From the NCBI GenBank assembly GCA_002786025.1, contig NHNW01000008.1, positions 930,001 through 994,000 on the forward strand: a stretch of 64,000 nt of DNA, written 5' to 3'. A program made the position numbers and the translations under genes. Below the pieces are notes generated by a model. That model had not been told where the DNA came from and did not search any database. It was given only the letters and a program-made list of their open reading frames with translations. Each line of letters starts with the position of its first letter. The first letter of the stretch is position 1. Positions 32,966-44,353 of the stretch are shown one piece after another. This DNA is from Zasmidium citrigriseum (Eukaryota > Ascomycota > Dothideomycetes > Mycosphaerellales > Mycosphaerellaceae).

Positions 32966-33219
32966 TTAATTATGCTGTCCATTACTCCCCTCCGGCATCT
33001 TCGCATTGACATTCCCATCAATCGTCTTCTCCTGCTCCTTGACTCGCTTCACATTGTCTTTGTTCTTCTTCTCGGCCTACAATCACATCAGTGAAAACCT
33101 CCCTGTCAAGGCTCGATACAACTCACCTTCTTAGATCCCCTCGCTGCCTTCGCTGCTAGTTGCTTTCGAGCCGCTTCGCCGGTCTTGGGTTTGCGGTAGC
33201 CGGAATAGATGATGGGCAT
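32966..33219 (-). CDS. Small basic protein (67 aa), two exons
   Basis: Exon 1 33127-33219, intron 33077-33126 (50 nt, GTGAGT donor, TGTAG acceptor), exon 2 32966-33076. The product starts MPIIYSGYRKPKTGEAARKQ, is lysine-rich in the middle (RGSKK, EKKNKDNVKR) and ends NGQHN. Each exon is too short to stand out, but the splice sites are canonical and the frame is continuous. I do not recognise the family; the charged, helical composition could suit a nuclear or ribosome-associated protein, which is only a guess. Confidence 0.6.
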
Positions 33220-33571
33220 GTTGAGTCGTTGATTCGATGGGTTGCTTGGGTGAGTGACTTGTGAGATGTTGGTTTGGAGGTTTCTTGTGTTTCTGTTGCT
33301 TTTCTGTTCGTTTAGTGAGGCCTGCCTGGAGAAGAAAGGAGCCAGATGAGGAGCAGAGCAGAAAGGTTATATCTCTCGCAGCTGCCAGCCTGTCTCTTCG
33401 ATTGGCAAGACAGTCTCCCTCCACTCCTAACGCCAACATCGATGTCAGCCACGAATCTCTTTCAACATCTCGAAGCTTGGCGAGACATTCTCTCGAATTG
33501 GTTCGGAGACGAGTCTCAATATCGAGAGACACAATCTCTCGTCATCTCTCCTGAGACAGATGATCCACTCG
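33220..33571. other. Intergenic
   Basis: Promoter of the 67-aa gene and 3' end of the CorA-like gene. Nothing else seen. Confidence 0.5.
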
Positions 33572-36500
33572 TCAACGCTCCTTTCTCCCCCGTCTCTTCG
33601 CCCACCACCTCCTCAGCGGCGGCACATCCACCCAATACAGCGCCAAAAGGACCACTAGTAGCGTGAACGGAATAGCCGATGACCAATAAGCCCACTGTGT
33701 CAGTCTCATATCCCTCACATCCGCCGTATTCATTCCAAAAACACTCGCCGCAAACGACAATGGCAGAAAGATGACTGTAACGACGGTGAAGAGCACCGTA
33801 GCGTTCTCGCGCCAGTCCTGGACTTCTTCTAGTTGGGCGCGACACTGTACTCCACCCGTCAACAAAATCTCCAGAACCACGAGGCCTCGCAGGAAAGGGG
33901 GGGCAAGCGAACCTCATGCCGTATAAAGTCCAAGTCCCTCTCCCAAGACTCCAGCCACTCATCTCTCTCCTTCAACGTCTTGAAACACCCAAACAGAGCT
34001 CGCAAAGTGCCATTGAACTGCAGTTCCCCTCTCTGATACTCCCCATTTAAAACATAAAACGCCGCGTGCGGATTTTGTTGCTTCTGGCTCTCGTACTCAA
34101 AGAGTCCGTCCAGCATCTTCCCGAGGACCATGCGCTGCTGGTCCTGCAGCGCGCGGTAGGCTTCCAATTCGTACTTGAAATATCGCAGCTGAGAGAGAGG
34201 CTCGAGACTAGGCTCGCCGAGGCGGGATCTCATGTCCTGCGGCTGTTAGCCTGTTATTCTCATGGTGATGAAGCATATGAAGGACTTGCCAGTTGTTCGA
34301 CATGGTCGCTGTAGATGCTCATGACATCGTCGCCGCCAAGTACGGACATGTGGATGAGGCGAGAGAGTATCAGAGTCGCAAGCCCATCAGGCGCAACAGC
34401 TTCGCACTCAGCAATGTCGTTATCCATCTTCAGAACAAGCTCCCGGTAAACCTTGAAAAGCTGATCTGGAACAAGCATGTCGATGTGATCAGGGTCGAAT
34501 GCGTCGCTTTCTGCACTCCCCTGTTGCAGACATTCTCTCGCATCTTCCAATGCCATGACAATTTTTTCCTGTAGATCATCAAGAACCTCCGGCTGCTCGA
34601 CACCTTTCTCCCGAAAGGCTGCGCGGGTGCAGCCATTCTCGGCCAATTTCAGTGCTTGTTCGAAGAGTCGATGGCACCGACTAGTGACAAGTTCGTGGGT
34701 TGGAGAGGTCATTAGGCTTGGTACAAAGCTGCACGTCGGATTGTCAAACAAGTCGGCCACTACGGCGAGTAGTCTTTCCTCTGTGGGCGACAAGCAAGCA
34801 GGACGTCCAATATCTACGACTTGATTGACGAGTGCGAGAAGAGCGAGACCTGTGCTGTAATCAAACCTTGGCACCGTTTGCGGGTGGTAACTCGGCATCG
34901 GCGTCGTTCCAGTGCTGTCACCACCGTGATCTTTTGAGGTTGATGACGGCGCCGATGGTAGCGGACGTTCATGCTGGCTCAAGGCCCAGTGCTTCAGCCT
35001 GCGCCCAAACGTTTCTCGAGAGATCCTCGTCGTATTCGCCGTTGATTCAGGAGAGACAGGACTATGGCCAGTCTGTGATTGTGATGGGTCTCCCTCGTAA
35101 CGTTCATTTCCAGGACACACTTTGACAACGTTGTTCAATCTCTTGACCAAAGTCTCAAAATCGTGAGGATGCGGTTCGATCGGAATTCCACGACTGTATT
35201 GTTAATCGCGAAGAAAACATCACAGAAGTCGCGGACTTACTAGACAAGTATGACGCTCAAGCGTACTATTTCACGTGTAACTCTTTCAGTGACGGTATGC
35301 CAATTCTGATCGTTTAGAACCACATCGGCCATTTTGACTTGGAACGTAGTTTTGATCGGAAATGCCATCGTCGCAAAATGCGATGTGAAATCCTGTACTC
35401 TTTAGTATGTGGTTCGATATGTTGAAACCTTTCTTACCAGCCATGTGGAGCAATCTTTGGAGTCGAGTAGCCAAAGCTTTCCATTTGGCGTCACGACTTG
35501 TATGTCGCCATGTGCACATGTAGTCTTGGAGCAGGGAGGTGCCATTGTGAGTACCTCACCGCGCAGAGCCGATTCCTCTAACGTTGAACATGTGACAATA
35601 AGCTCTCAGGCAATCGTTAGCACCTTGACTCAGGTCGTTAGAAGCTCTCCTTACCATTGTTGATTATGAACAGCCACAGCTGGCCCACATGCAAGAAGCG
35701 TCCATCCCTTTTCGAAAGACGCTTACAAATGGCCTGGTATCGATCAAGTTGGTGATCAACTCGACTGTTCTTGCTTTGAAAAAGTGTCAACATCGAATGG
35801 ACCGTAGCTGCTGTTGGAGAGCCTTCAGCGTGTCGTGGTACATGAGCTTCCAGCACTGGGAACGGGAAGCAGGCGGCGAACAACGTTAGTATTGGTCGAC
35901 CTGAAGAAGGATCTGTGTGCTTGACAAGTCGCGAGAATGGCTTCAGGTATCGGTGACCGCGTCCATTTCGCATTGGTTCTTCTTTAGCTGACTTCACCTG
36001 ACATAGAAAAGCCTCCACAGGCGCCTTCAGACGCTCATTTGAGCCGCAGGATCTGATTATCCTTTCCTTTGTTGAAATTGACTTAATATGGTCCTTCCTT
36101 AAACTCATGTGTGTTACTCACAATGTATAATTCGAAGTCCAATCGATGCTGATGGAGGTGGCTGTCAAGTCAGCAGCAGAGAATGTAGCCTGAGAAAGAT
36201 ACCGAACTTACATCCATCTTGATAGTCCGTGGGACCGCATGACATCGAACGAACTGGAGGAATGCAGGACCGCGAATTCCCTCTCAAATTCTGGATCACG
36301 CTTGTGCACTGCCTTCGCCAGGCGATGGACGGCAGCATGTTCAACCCCCTCATCCTCCGCCGCCGAAACCCGAATCGGTCCCTCTCCAACTGGCTGCTCG
36401 TGGTGGAGATTGAGAAAGTGAGTTGTGGAGGTATCACCGTGCAGGAAGGCACGCCGCTTTCGCCGAACGTTTTCGAGTGGCCCTTTGATTTCCCAGGTTG

Positions 36501-37044
36501 CAGGTGAAGGGTCACCTGTCTTCTTGGCAGAGAATCCTGTTGACGAGGAAGAAGACGAAGCGATAGAGGAACGATCTAAGGGACCCGCGAGATATTCGGT
36601 GCCAGGCTGGGCGTCCAGCTCAACCGGATGCAACGGCCCTGGAGGTCCCTCGAAGTCATATGGTTGCAAAGGAGGACTCGTTAGATTTTCCGTGTCTTCA
36701 TACCCGTATGTATCGGTGCTATACCGTCTAGAAGTCGAAGGTGATGGCCTGGGCCCTCTCACCAAATCCCCGAGTTCGAACACTGCATCAAGGACATTAT
36801 TGTAACGATCCTCCATTCTGCGAAGCCTTGACTCGAGATCGGTGTCTGGATTTGTCCTGAAACTCCCAGAGGCATTGGAGGGAGCACTCGGGCTCGTCGC
36901 TATCTGGTTAGGGATTGGAGCCTTGGGCTCTCTTCTCTCATCGTCAAAAGTGACATGCCGCCCAGGAAAGGTCTGGCTTCTGGCCACGGGTTTGATCTCT
37001 TCATCCGCACTGCTAACGCCATGGGCTTTCGTGTTTTGAGACAT
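33572..37044 (-). CDS. CorA-like Mg2+ channel-family protein, eight exons (1,034 aa)
   Basis: Exons on the minus strand: 36212-37044, 36122-36161, 35655-36066, 35438-35604, 35241-35392, 34290-35193, 33913-34236, 33572-33844; all phases fit. The C-terminus has the CorA hallmarks: WRENATVLFTVVTVIFLPLSF (first membrane helix), FGMN (the GMN selectivity motif) and a second helix ending LLALYW, then a basic tail. The long cytosolic N-terminal half includes a GQLWLFIINN block typical of the large fungal CorA-like group. Such proteins are inferred, not proven, to move Mg2+. Intron 6 has a GC donor (GCAAGT), and intron 7 a weak GTTCGC donor. The 40-nt exon 2 and the AAG acceptor of intron 2 are the least certain parts. 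Confidence 0.8.
34237..34289 (-). other. GC-AG intron in CorA-like gene
   Basis: Begins GCAAGT, contains GCTAAC and ends GCAG; 53 nt. Removal joins HVEQL to DMRSRLGEP, as CorA-like relatives read. Confidence 0.65.
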
Positions 37045-37707
37045 GAGAAGTTGTTAGGATACGGTACCTGCCTTGAGAAAAGGCACGATGCGCGAAGGAG
37101 ACAGTCGAATACCTTAATATACCCTCAGCCGCTCTCGCTACTGCGTAGCACAGCGCATTTCCTTGGCCACGACAACGCTCGTCTGGGCCCACAGGCGACA
37201 TGGGCAGCAGCCGCTCGGCGGCAGTGATGGCCCCATAGCGATGCCGCCGGCAAGTCATTTGTCCAGTGGTGACCCTCTCTCGGAGACATCACGAAGATAA
37301 ATGCGATAGATGCAGCATCTGGATGGCTTGGAGTGTTGTGTAGTGAAGGAGAGAAGGAGAGAGAACAGGACTTGCTGTCCATGGCAAGAGCGAAGTCGCC
37401 GCGTCTCGAGCTAGAGCCGAGACCCACCCGAGTCAGGTGATGAAGACATAGATTGAGTCTCTCTACGAACGTGGTTTGCGACCAGGCTCTTGAACAGGCA
37501 CTGAGGACCTGAGAGAGCGTCATTCGATTGGAGATAGACCTTCCAGTCCGATTGAGAATGCCCAAGCAGTTGCCTCGCGGCTTTGATTCGTGCTCTACCT
37601 GAACGAGCAGCTTTTTCATTGAAACAGACCTATCCCCGCCATCCCGTCGTTTTCCATGCCAACGCCACGCTAATCGATACACTCGAGATACCTATGCTTT
37701 CCGGGGA
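37045..37707. other. Intergenic
   Basis: Promoter of the CorA-like gene and 3' flank of chorismate synthase. No gene seen. Confidence 0.5.
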
Positions 37708-38988
37708 TCACTTCGCGTGCCCAATAGCCGGCTCGGTCAAGTTATTAGCCGTCTCAGAAACAGGGACCGTCTTTCCCGGCAGCACAGGAAGCAACGCTCT
37801 CGCGCTCTGTCTCGCCGACTGTACCATCAACGCGTCCATCAGCACCAGCGCCGCCATGCTCTCAACGATGGGGACAGCTCTCGGGATAACGCAAGGATCA
37901 TGTCTGCCCTTCGCCTCGAGAACGCCCTCCTCCTCATCGTAAGAGACCGTCGTCTGGGCCTGCCCAATCGTGGCAGGAGGCTTGAAAGCCACGGTGAAGT
38001 AGATGTGCGCACCGTTGGTGATGCCGCCCTGAATGCCTCCTGAGTTGTTCGTCTTCGTCGTGAGGCGGGGCTTAGGCGGGCGACCATGGCCGTGCATCTT
38101 CCTAGCGTCCGCGTCGTCTGGGATGGGCGTCTTGATGAACGGATCGTTGTGTATCGAGCCTGGGACCTCACAGCCTCCAAACCCACTGCCAATTTCGAAG
38201 CCTTTCGTCGCTGGGATGCTCAGCATCGCTTGTCCGAGCTTAGCCTCCAGCTTGTCGAAGCAAGGCTCGCCTAGTCCACTAGGACAGTTCCTGATTACAC
38301 AAGTCACCGTGCCACCAATACTGTCCTGCTTGTCCCTGAACTCCGCAATGATATCCTCCATCCTCTTGTTGGCCGCCTCGTCAGGACACCGCACCGGCAG
38401 CATTCCGTCCACATCCTCTCTCGTAACCTTGTCGATAAGCTGGAGGAACGCAGGGTTGGTCGATGGCGTAGGATGTTCTCGAGTAGCGGGGAACAGATGC
38501 TCAGGACCAACGCTGTTGGTAAAGGCCACAATCTCCACCCCATGCGCCTCTTTGAGGTACTTCTCTGCAATGGCACCGGCTGCTACTCGTCCAATTGTCT
38601 CCCTAGCACTGCTTCTGCCTCCTCCTGAGCTGGCCTTGACACCGTACTTCTCGAGATAGGTCCAATCGGCGTGGCTGGGGCGGGGGAAGTGGTCCATCGT
38701 CTTGCTGCCATAGTCCTTAGGCCTCTGGTCCTCGTTCATCACTCGTAGGCCAATGGGCGTGCCTAGCGTAATGCCAAACTCGGTACCAGACTGTATCTCC
38801 ACGCGATCCTTCTCATTCCTAGGCGTAGTAAGAGCAGATTGGCCTGGACGACGACGTGTCATCTGGGGTTGGATATCCGTTTCGTCGAGTTGCAGGCCAG
38901 GAGGCACTCCATCGACAATACAGCCGACCGACTTGCCATGGGATTCGCCGTAGGTGGTAACTCGGAAGACCTGTCCGAAGGTCGACAT
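37708..38988 (-). CDS. ARO2: Chorismate synthase (426 aa)
   Basis: Catalyses the last shikimate-pathway step, 5-enolpyruvylshikimate-3-phosphate to chorismate, using reduced FMN; fungal enzymes also reduce FMN themselves. The frame is full length and intronless: [20 protein letters not shown] at the start, [37 protein letters not shown], and the C-terminal [15 protein letters not shown] signature followed by the [12 protein letters not shown] block. All three classical family signatures are visible. Cytosolic; supplies aromatic amino acids. The start at 38988 matches the family N-terminus exactly. Confidence 0.97.
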   Translation of the reverse strand: MSTFGQVFRVTTYGESHGKSVGCIVDGVPPGLQLDETDIQPQMTRRRPGQSALTTPRNEKDRVEIQSGTEFGITLGTPIGLRVMNEDQRPKDYGSKTMDHFPRPSHADWTYLEKYGVKASSGGGRSSARETIGRVAAGAIAEKYLKEAHGVEIVAFTNSVGPEHLFPATREHPTPSTNPAFLQLIDKVTREDVDGMLPVRCPDEAANKRMEDIIAEFRDKQDSIGGTVTCVIRNCPSGLGEPCFDKLEAKLGQAMLSIPATKGFEIGSGFGGCEVPGSIHNDPFIKTPIPDDADARKMHGHGRPPKPRLTTKTNNSGGIQGGITNGAHIYFTVAFKPPATIGQAQTTVSYDEEEGVLEAKGRHDPCVIPRAVPIVESMAALVLMDALMVQSARQSARALLPVLPGKTVPVSETANNLTEPAIGHAK

Positions 38989-40072
38989 GGTGGGCTATCT
39001 CCGCGAGACTGCAGTGCTTGAAAGGGCTTGACGGGCTGTCGAGAGGCAGAGACGGAGGTCGTTTATATGGGGAGAGGTCGTTCGGTGACTGGCTTGTGAC
39101 TCCGAAGCTTCCAAAATTCTTGCCCCGAGCTCGGAGCTTGCCGGCTGCCATTGGACCTCACTCCATTGGAGAAACCAGCCATCTCCTCAAAACATCATCA
39201 TCTCTCGACATCTAATAGGTCTCTCCGATGACACAGATGGCATTGAGGCGGTGGAGATATGACTGCAACTTCAAATTTCACTGCCGCCCTTGACTGCCGA
39301 GATGTTCGAGATCTCGGGGACCGGATGAGGCACAGGTTTCCGGCATCTCAGAAACACCAACATCCATCAAAGTGTCATAGACCTGTTCGAATGCAGAGAA
39401 GAATATGGTTCGAAGGAGAAAACGATGGAAAAGATCCACATCAGACTCAATAATACCATTGCGACTTTTCCGTGACCTCGCCACTATCAAAGTACACACT
39501 TTCATCCCCTCCAATCTCAACCACTCCTCCCCATGCATGCGTTATCCTCGAATATTCCAACATCCCAATGCCGCGACCAATCAATACCAACCACCACCTC
39601 CATCAACCCATATGCTACATAACACACACAACAACAACACATGATAGTCCCATTCCCATCATCCCATCTTTTCAACATGTTAAAGCTCCCAGATTGTTGG
39701 CCTCTCCCTTTCTCTTTCTCTTTCGAGCCGGCTGTGCTTTCTGTTTTGCTTTCCTGCCGACCCTTTTTCAAATCACTGTTCCCAAAATACCCATTTGCCC
39801 TCTCTATCGTTCAACGCCGGCGCTCAGGTAATAACTCCAAAACACTCGAAGACACAGGGAAAGCGCGCGTCAAAGTTCGCAGTGGTCTATGCGTACATTG
39901 AAAGCAAAAGGCGCGTGAAGCAGAAGTCGTTGCGGAGGTAGTCGCAACTGTATCGGACGAAGCGGAGGGTATAGAGCGGAGCGTGCGAGCGTTGTATCCA
40001 TGATCGTTCGTGTCGTCGTTCGTAAGGGGTCGTAAGGGTGTATCATGGCTCGCAGTGTTGTGATAGGTGGTA
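38989..40072. other. Intergenic
   Basis: 1.1 kb: promoter of ARO2 and 3' region of the kinase gene. Pyrimidine-rich tracts, no supported gene. Confidence 0.5.
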
Positions 40073-43000
40073 TCATTCCTCGCTGATCTCCATCGACCGG
40101 CGCTCGTCACCACTCTCTCGTGTCCTGACTTTCTTCATGGTGTTGTTAGAACCTGATCGGGAGGACTTCTTTGAGCGAGTAGACAGGCCTGTGCCGCGAC
40201 GCTCTTTGGGTGTATCGCTGCCAACGACCAGTCCATGGCCTTTGGACGTCTTGCGACGAGACATGACAAGTCCACCGTCACTATCGGAGGACGAGTCAAA
40301 TTCTTCGTCACGGTCGGTGTCCAAGGCCACTTCTTGATCAGGACTGTATCCTTCGTCCATGTGCTCATCAAGAGGCTTCATCTTTGGACTTGGATTGAGC
40401 GTGTCATCGGACGACAGGTCACGCTTCTCTTCTGGATGTGTGCGGTACTGGTCGTCTCTTGGGTCGAAAGACGATGCTTCTGAGATAACCGAAGGGATCG
40501 AGGGGTTAGATATCGACATCGACACCGCTGAACCAAGATCGGAAGAGCTTGACACCAGCGCCGGCGGCAGCTGTCCTGTTTGATGTGTCGGGCTGATACC
40601 TTCCGAGGGTGTATCGGCTGGCGTCTCCGGGTTGGAGCTGTCTGCCAAGGACGGAACTCTTGAGTCGTCTCTCTTCGGCCTCAAGTCGTCGGGGCTCGTT
40701 GGACATATCCCGCTGTCGAAGTTGCCTGGAGACTCGGAGAGTTGAGGCGAGAACGTGGCCCGCTCCAACTCTTCCCTACCCTCTCGCACAAGCTTGCGCA
40801 CCCTTTCCTCATCAGCACGCTTCCAATCCTCCGCACTCGATTCAGGCGCGCGCCGAGATCGTGATCTGGCACTGCTCCGGAACGGCTCGCCCATGCGACG
40901 TCCAATCGAAGCAAGTGAGCTGCCGGAGCTCTTTCGTGAGAGCGGGCCATGGTCGAGCGGCTGAAGATGTTGTTGGTGCTGCTGGGCTTGGTCTGACACC
41001 ACAGAGTGTGGACGCGATGAAGCCGGACTGTTATGAGCACTCGAGTTGGGCGTGTAGCGGTCGAGTGTCTCCGGCGCGTGCACATGGCCAGCTGCGCTTG
41101 CGTGGCTGACTGCTAAACTTGCTTCAGCATGGTGGTCAGACTCCTCCACAGATCCTCTCGAGCTCGAAGCCGCTCTGCTCCGTCGGCCTCCTTGTGTGCT
41201 TCGTTCTCTGACACTTTTAATGAGACGGCTAGGGCCGCCAAAAATACCGCTCAGGTGGCTGCCTCCAGGAGAGGCAAGCGCCATTGGGGTACCTGGTAGG
41301 CCTGGAGATGGCGGTGGCGATTCGGCCAAAGCTTTGCGATAGTCTGATTGAGTGACAGTCCGCATAGAGCCCGCAGCCGAATGTATTGTCATCGCGCGAT
41401 GAGGTGGGCTGGGACGAGATGGCGTCCTTGACAAGTCATTGCCAGACTCTTCGCTGCCATTGGACTTGGCCGGCTTGTCAAAGTAACGCTGCTCATGCTT
41501 CTCATGTTCGGGAGTGGCAGCCAGACTCTTAGACAATGGATGCTCACCCTCTCGATACTTGTGAAGGGCATTGTAGATTGACTCGTCCCCTCGCATGCTT
41601 TGACGCCGCGCATCTTGGCTGATCGTACTGCTAGACGAGTTAGCCGATCCAGCGGGCGAGCCTTCTTTTCCCGCGCTCGCATTTGATTGACCACGAGTTC
41701 GAGTGATGCCAGTACGGTCCAGAATCTTCTTCATGCCAGATCTCATTCGCTCCACCAGGTTGAGTGGCACGACGGCAGTGTTCAATTCTTCCTTGGAGAC
41801 CTCGATCTTCTTGCCTTCCGACTGCCTTGATGGATCCGTCTCTTCAAGCCATTGCAGCTTGTTGGACAGGTCTACGACCACCCATGGATGGTGACGCACT
41901 TCTTCGAGTGTTATTCGCTTTCGTGGGTCCTTCGTCAAGAGTCGTTTCATCAAGTCGTGCAAGTCGTCATCAATCTCCTCATACACGAGATCCAGTTCAT
42001 GGCGGCGACCGTTCTGGATCGGTGGGAACGCACGGCCATGTGACGATGGCCTCGATTTGGGCTTCAAATCGACTGGCTGGAGCCGTCGGCGTGGAAGGTA
42101 GATTTCCTCATCTGCGATCTGTCGCATGACAACGTACTCGTTGTCAACGAATGGCGTGCGAGCGAACAGCATGCAGTAAAGTGTGACGCCCAGCGCCCAA
42201 ACATCGATAGCCTTCGTCACTGGTAGTGGATCATCTGTCGGATCGGTGATGCATAGTTCAGGCGCATAGAATGCAGGTGTTCCCACGGTCTTCGCAAGTT
42301 CCTTCGCTTCGTCGTCCAGATCTTGCGCTTCGGCCTCGCTGACATCTTCACCAGCCTCGCCTTCGCGAACCGGTCGTCCCAGGTATGAGACGCCAAAATC
42401 GGAGATCTTCACACGGTTGTCGATGGTCGCAAGCAAATTTGGTGGCTTGATGTCCCGATGCACGATGCCTTGGTAGTGCAGGTACTGCAGACCAAGCAAA
42501 GTGTCCCGGAAAGCAACTCGAATTTGCTCCATCGTCATGACGGGGACGTACTCCAGCTCGGAATCAAGGGGAGCCTCGAGGACCTCTGTCGCGTACCTTG
42601 TGAAATCGGCTGTACTGCTTCTTGAAGACGTCAGACTATTCAAGCTCGCCACACGAGACGTCTGACTGTAGGTAGAGTCGTAAGGGCCATACATTGTTCC
42701 TTCAAGACCGGAGAGGCTAGCTGACATGCTGAATGCGCTGGACGGTCTCCTCGCCTGGGAATGATCATGATCGCTCGTTGGTGAAGTCGTCTCTGGCTCG
42801 GAAGTCAGTGACAAGTAATGGGACTCCGATTCGCTGGCTTGTAACGGTGATGGTGTTCGAGATGCTCTTCTGCCTGGGGTTTCCACAGCGAGTCGTCCGG
42901 CATCAGACTGTGCGGTCAGCGAAGATATTCTCGAAAGTCGATCCTCTTCTGACTCTTCGCTTTCGTTGTCACCCATCATCTCGACACTCCAGAACTCTGG

Positions 43001-44353
43001 CGCATCTTGCGCGCCTCGCTTCATCTGGCGGTACGCCTTGAGCTGGTGTCGTTTCTGTCTTTGTAGCCGCCGTTGTACCTCTGTGAGGACAGCACTGTCT
43101 TCGGCCAAGTCGCGTTCGGTATGGCTTCCATGCTTCTCTCGCTCAAATCTTCTCGCTTCGATCAATGCGATCTCTTTGGGTCCCTTGACCCGCCAGTTGA
43201 TCTCGCCTCGTTCCACCCACTCGAGCACGATGTAGACCTTCTTACGGGATGGATCATCGATGACTTCCAGCAGTGCGACGACGTTCGGATGCCGAGCTTT
43301 CTTGAGAATGGCGACCTCCTTTTTGACCTTGTCTTCTGTGGTCCCCAACCTTCCAAGCTTACGTCGCTTCGAAAAGCGTTCGACGATCTTGATCGCAACA
43401 TAGGTCGGTTGCGCACTTGGACTTTCCAGATCCCGTCCAAGCTTTACTTTGCCGTGTGTACCGCGACCAAGCTCATCGATGATCTCGTAGTGATTGATGA
43501 GTTTGCGCCCCGACACTGGATCGACGTCGACATCTGCCACGTGGGTTTCTTTCGGCACGTGAGTGTGCGTGAAGTGCAGAAAGGGACTTGCATAAGTGCC
43601 AGAGTTCTCGGCCGTATCGACAGCGGGCGCAGATGGCGGTCCTGAGGGGTTGAACAGTCCAGCGCCTGGAGTCACGGCCGGGGAGTTGTGCGCCGTCCGA
43701 ACGCCACTCGAATGCAGCGATGCTATCGCAGATGCAAACGTGGAGATTGGGTACGGTTGCGGTCCACCTCGTCGAGCCGAAGGCGGTAGATAATACCTAC
43801 CGTGGTCTTGAGTGTGCAGCGCAGACAGTGCTTGGTTTGGAAAGGCTGGCCGTTGGGGTCGTGCATTTGGGTGTTCTGGGGTGATGGTCGAGGTACTCGT
43901 CGTGCTTTCAATGCTCAAGCTACTCTGTGTCGTATGCGGCGGCGGTCTTGTCGTTGCAGCAAGCGATGCTTGAGGATCGGGAAGTTCGATATGGCCCGGT
44001 GCCGTGGCGTTGCTTGTACTGGACGTAGATGCGGTCGATCGATTCGCTGTCGACGAGGCGAGCAATTGCGATTGCGACGCCCGCGCCTTCAACTCTTGCG
44101 TTGGCACAGTGGTGGAATGTCCTCCAGGATGTTGGTCGAAGTATCCTCCAGAAGTGCCCGCTAATTGTTGAGCCTGCCTTGCGATAGCCTCTGACGCACT
44201 TGGAGTCGTCACATTGAGAGAAGGCGGGACTTCCGATCTTGGTGTATTATCAAGCTCCCCTCGAGTATCTACAACCTCTTTCCCAATATCTGCCGCTTCC
44301 CGCGGCGCCAGCGTTCCATTTTCGCTGCTATCCTTCGCCAACGGATCGGTCAT
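40073..44353 (-). CDS. Ssp1/Sak1-like CaMKK-family protein kinase (1,426 aa)
   Basis: A serine/threonine kinase of the group that activates SNF1/AMPK by activation-loop phosphorylation (S. pombe Ssp1, yeast Sak1/Tos3/Elm1). The kinase domain runs from about residue 287 (HYEIIDELGRGTHGKVKLG) to about 823 (HHPWVVV). Visible are AIKIVERFSKRRK (VAIK lysine), a WVERGEI hinge region, HRDIKPPNLL, DFGVSYLG and a GTPAFYAPEL activation segment. An acidic and Ser-rich insert of roughly 230 residues splits the domain between the hinge and the catalytic loop. Both tails are low-complexity, rich in Ser/Thr-Pro and likely phosphorylated. Single exon. The catalytic residues are all present, so it should be active. 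Confidence 0.92.
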   Translation of the reverse strand: MTDPLAKDSSENGTLAPREAADIGKEVVDTRGELDNTPRSEVPPSLNVTTPSASEAIARQAQQLAGTSGGYFDQHPGGHSTTVPTQELKARASQSQLLASSTANRSTASTSSTSNATAPGHIELPDPQASLAATTRPPPHTTQSSLSIESTTSTSTITPEHPNARPQRPAFPNQALSALHTQDHGRYYLPPSARRGGPQPYPISTFASAIASLHSSGVRTAHNSPAVTPGAGLFNPSGPPSAPAVDTAENSGTYASPFLHFTHTHVPKETHVADVDVDPVSGRKLINHYEIIDELGRGTHGKVKLGRDLESPSAQPTYVAIKIVERFSKRRKLGRLGTTEDKVKKEVAILKKARHPNVVALLEVIDDPSRKKVYIVLEWVERGEINWRVKGPKEIALIEARRFEREKHGSHTERDLAEDSAVLTEVQRRLQRQKRHQLKAYRQMKRGAQDAPEFWSVEMMGDNESEESEEDRLSRISSLTAQSDAGRLAVETPGRRASRTPSPLQASESESHYLSLTSEPETTSPTSDHDHSQARRPSSAFSMSASLSGLEGTMYGPYDSTYSQTSRVASLNSLTSSRSSTADFTRYATEVLEAPLDSELEYVPVMTMEQIRVAFRDTLLGLQYLHYQGIVHRDIKPPNLLATIDNRVKISDFGVSYLGRPVREGEAGEDVSEAEAQDLDDEAKELAKTVGTPAFYAPELCITDPTDDPLPVTKAIDVWALGVTLYCMLFARTPFVDNEYVVMRQIADEEIYLPRRRLQPVDLKPKSRPSSHGRAFPPIQNGRRHELDLVYEEIDDDLHDLMKRLLTKDPRKRITLEEVRHHPWVVVDLSNKLQWLEETDPSRQSEGKKIEVSKEELNTAVVPLNLVERMRSGMKKILDRTGITRTRGQSNASAGKEGSPAGSANSSSSTISQDARRQSMRGDESIYNALHKYREGEHPLSKSLAATPEHEKHEQRYFDKPAKSNGSEESGNDLSRTPSRPSPPHRAMTIHSAAGSMRTVTQSDYRKALAESPPPSPGLPGTPMALASPGGSHLSGIFGGPSRLIKSVRERSTQGGRRSRAASSSRGSVEESDHHAEASLAVSHASAAGHVHAPETLDRYTPNSSAHNSPASSRPHSVVSDQAQQHQQHLQPLDHGPLSRKSSGSSLASIGRRMGEPFRSSARSRSRRAPESSAEDWKRADEERVRKLVREGREELERATFSPQLSESPGNFDSGICPTSPDDLRPKRDDSRVPSLADSSNPETPADTPSEGISPTHQTGQLPPALVSSSSDLGSAVSMSISNPSIPSVISEASSFDPRDDQYRTHPEEKRDLSSDDTLNPSPKMKPLDEHMDEGYSPDQEVALDTDRDEEFDSSSDSDGGLVMSRRKTSKGHGLVVGSDTPKERRGTGLSTRSKKSSRSGSNNTMKKVRTRESGDERRSMEISEE

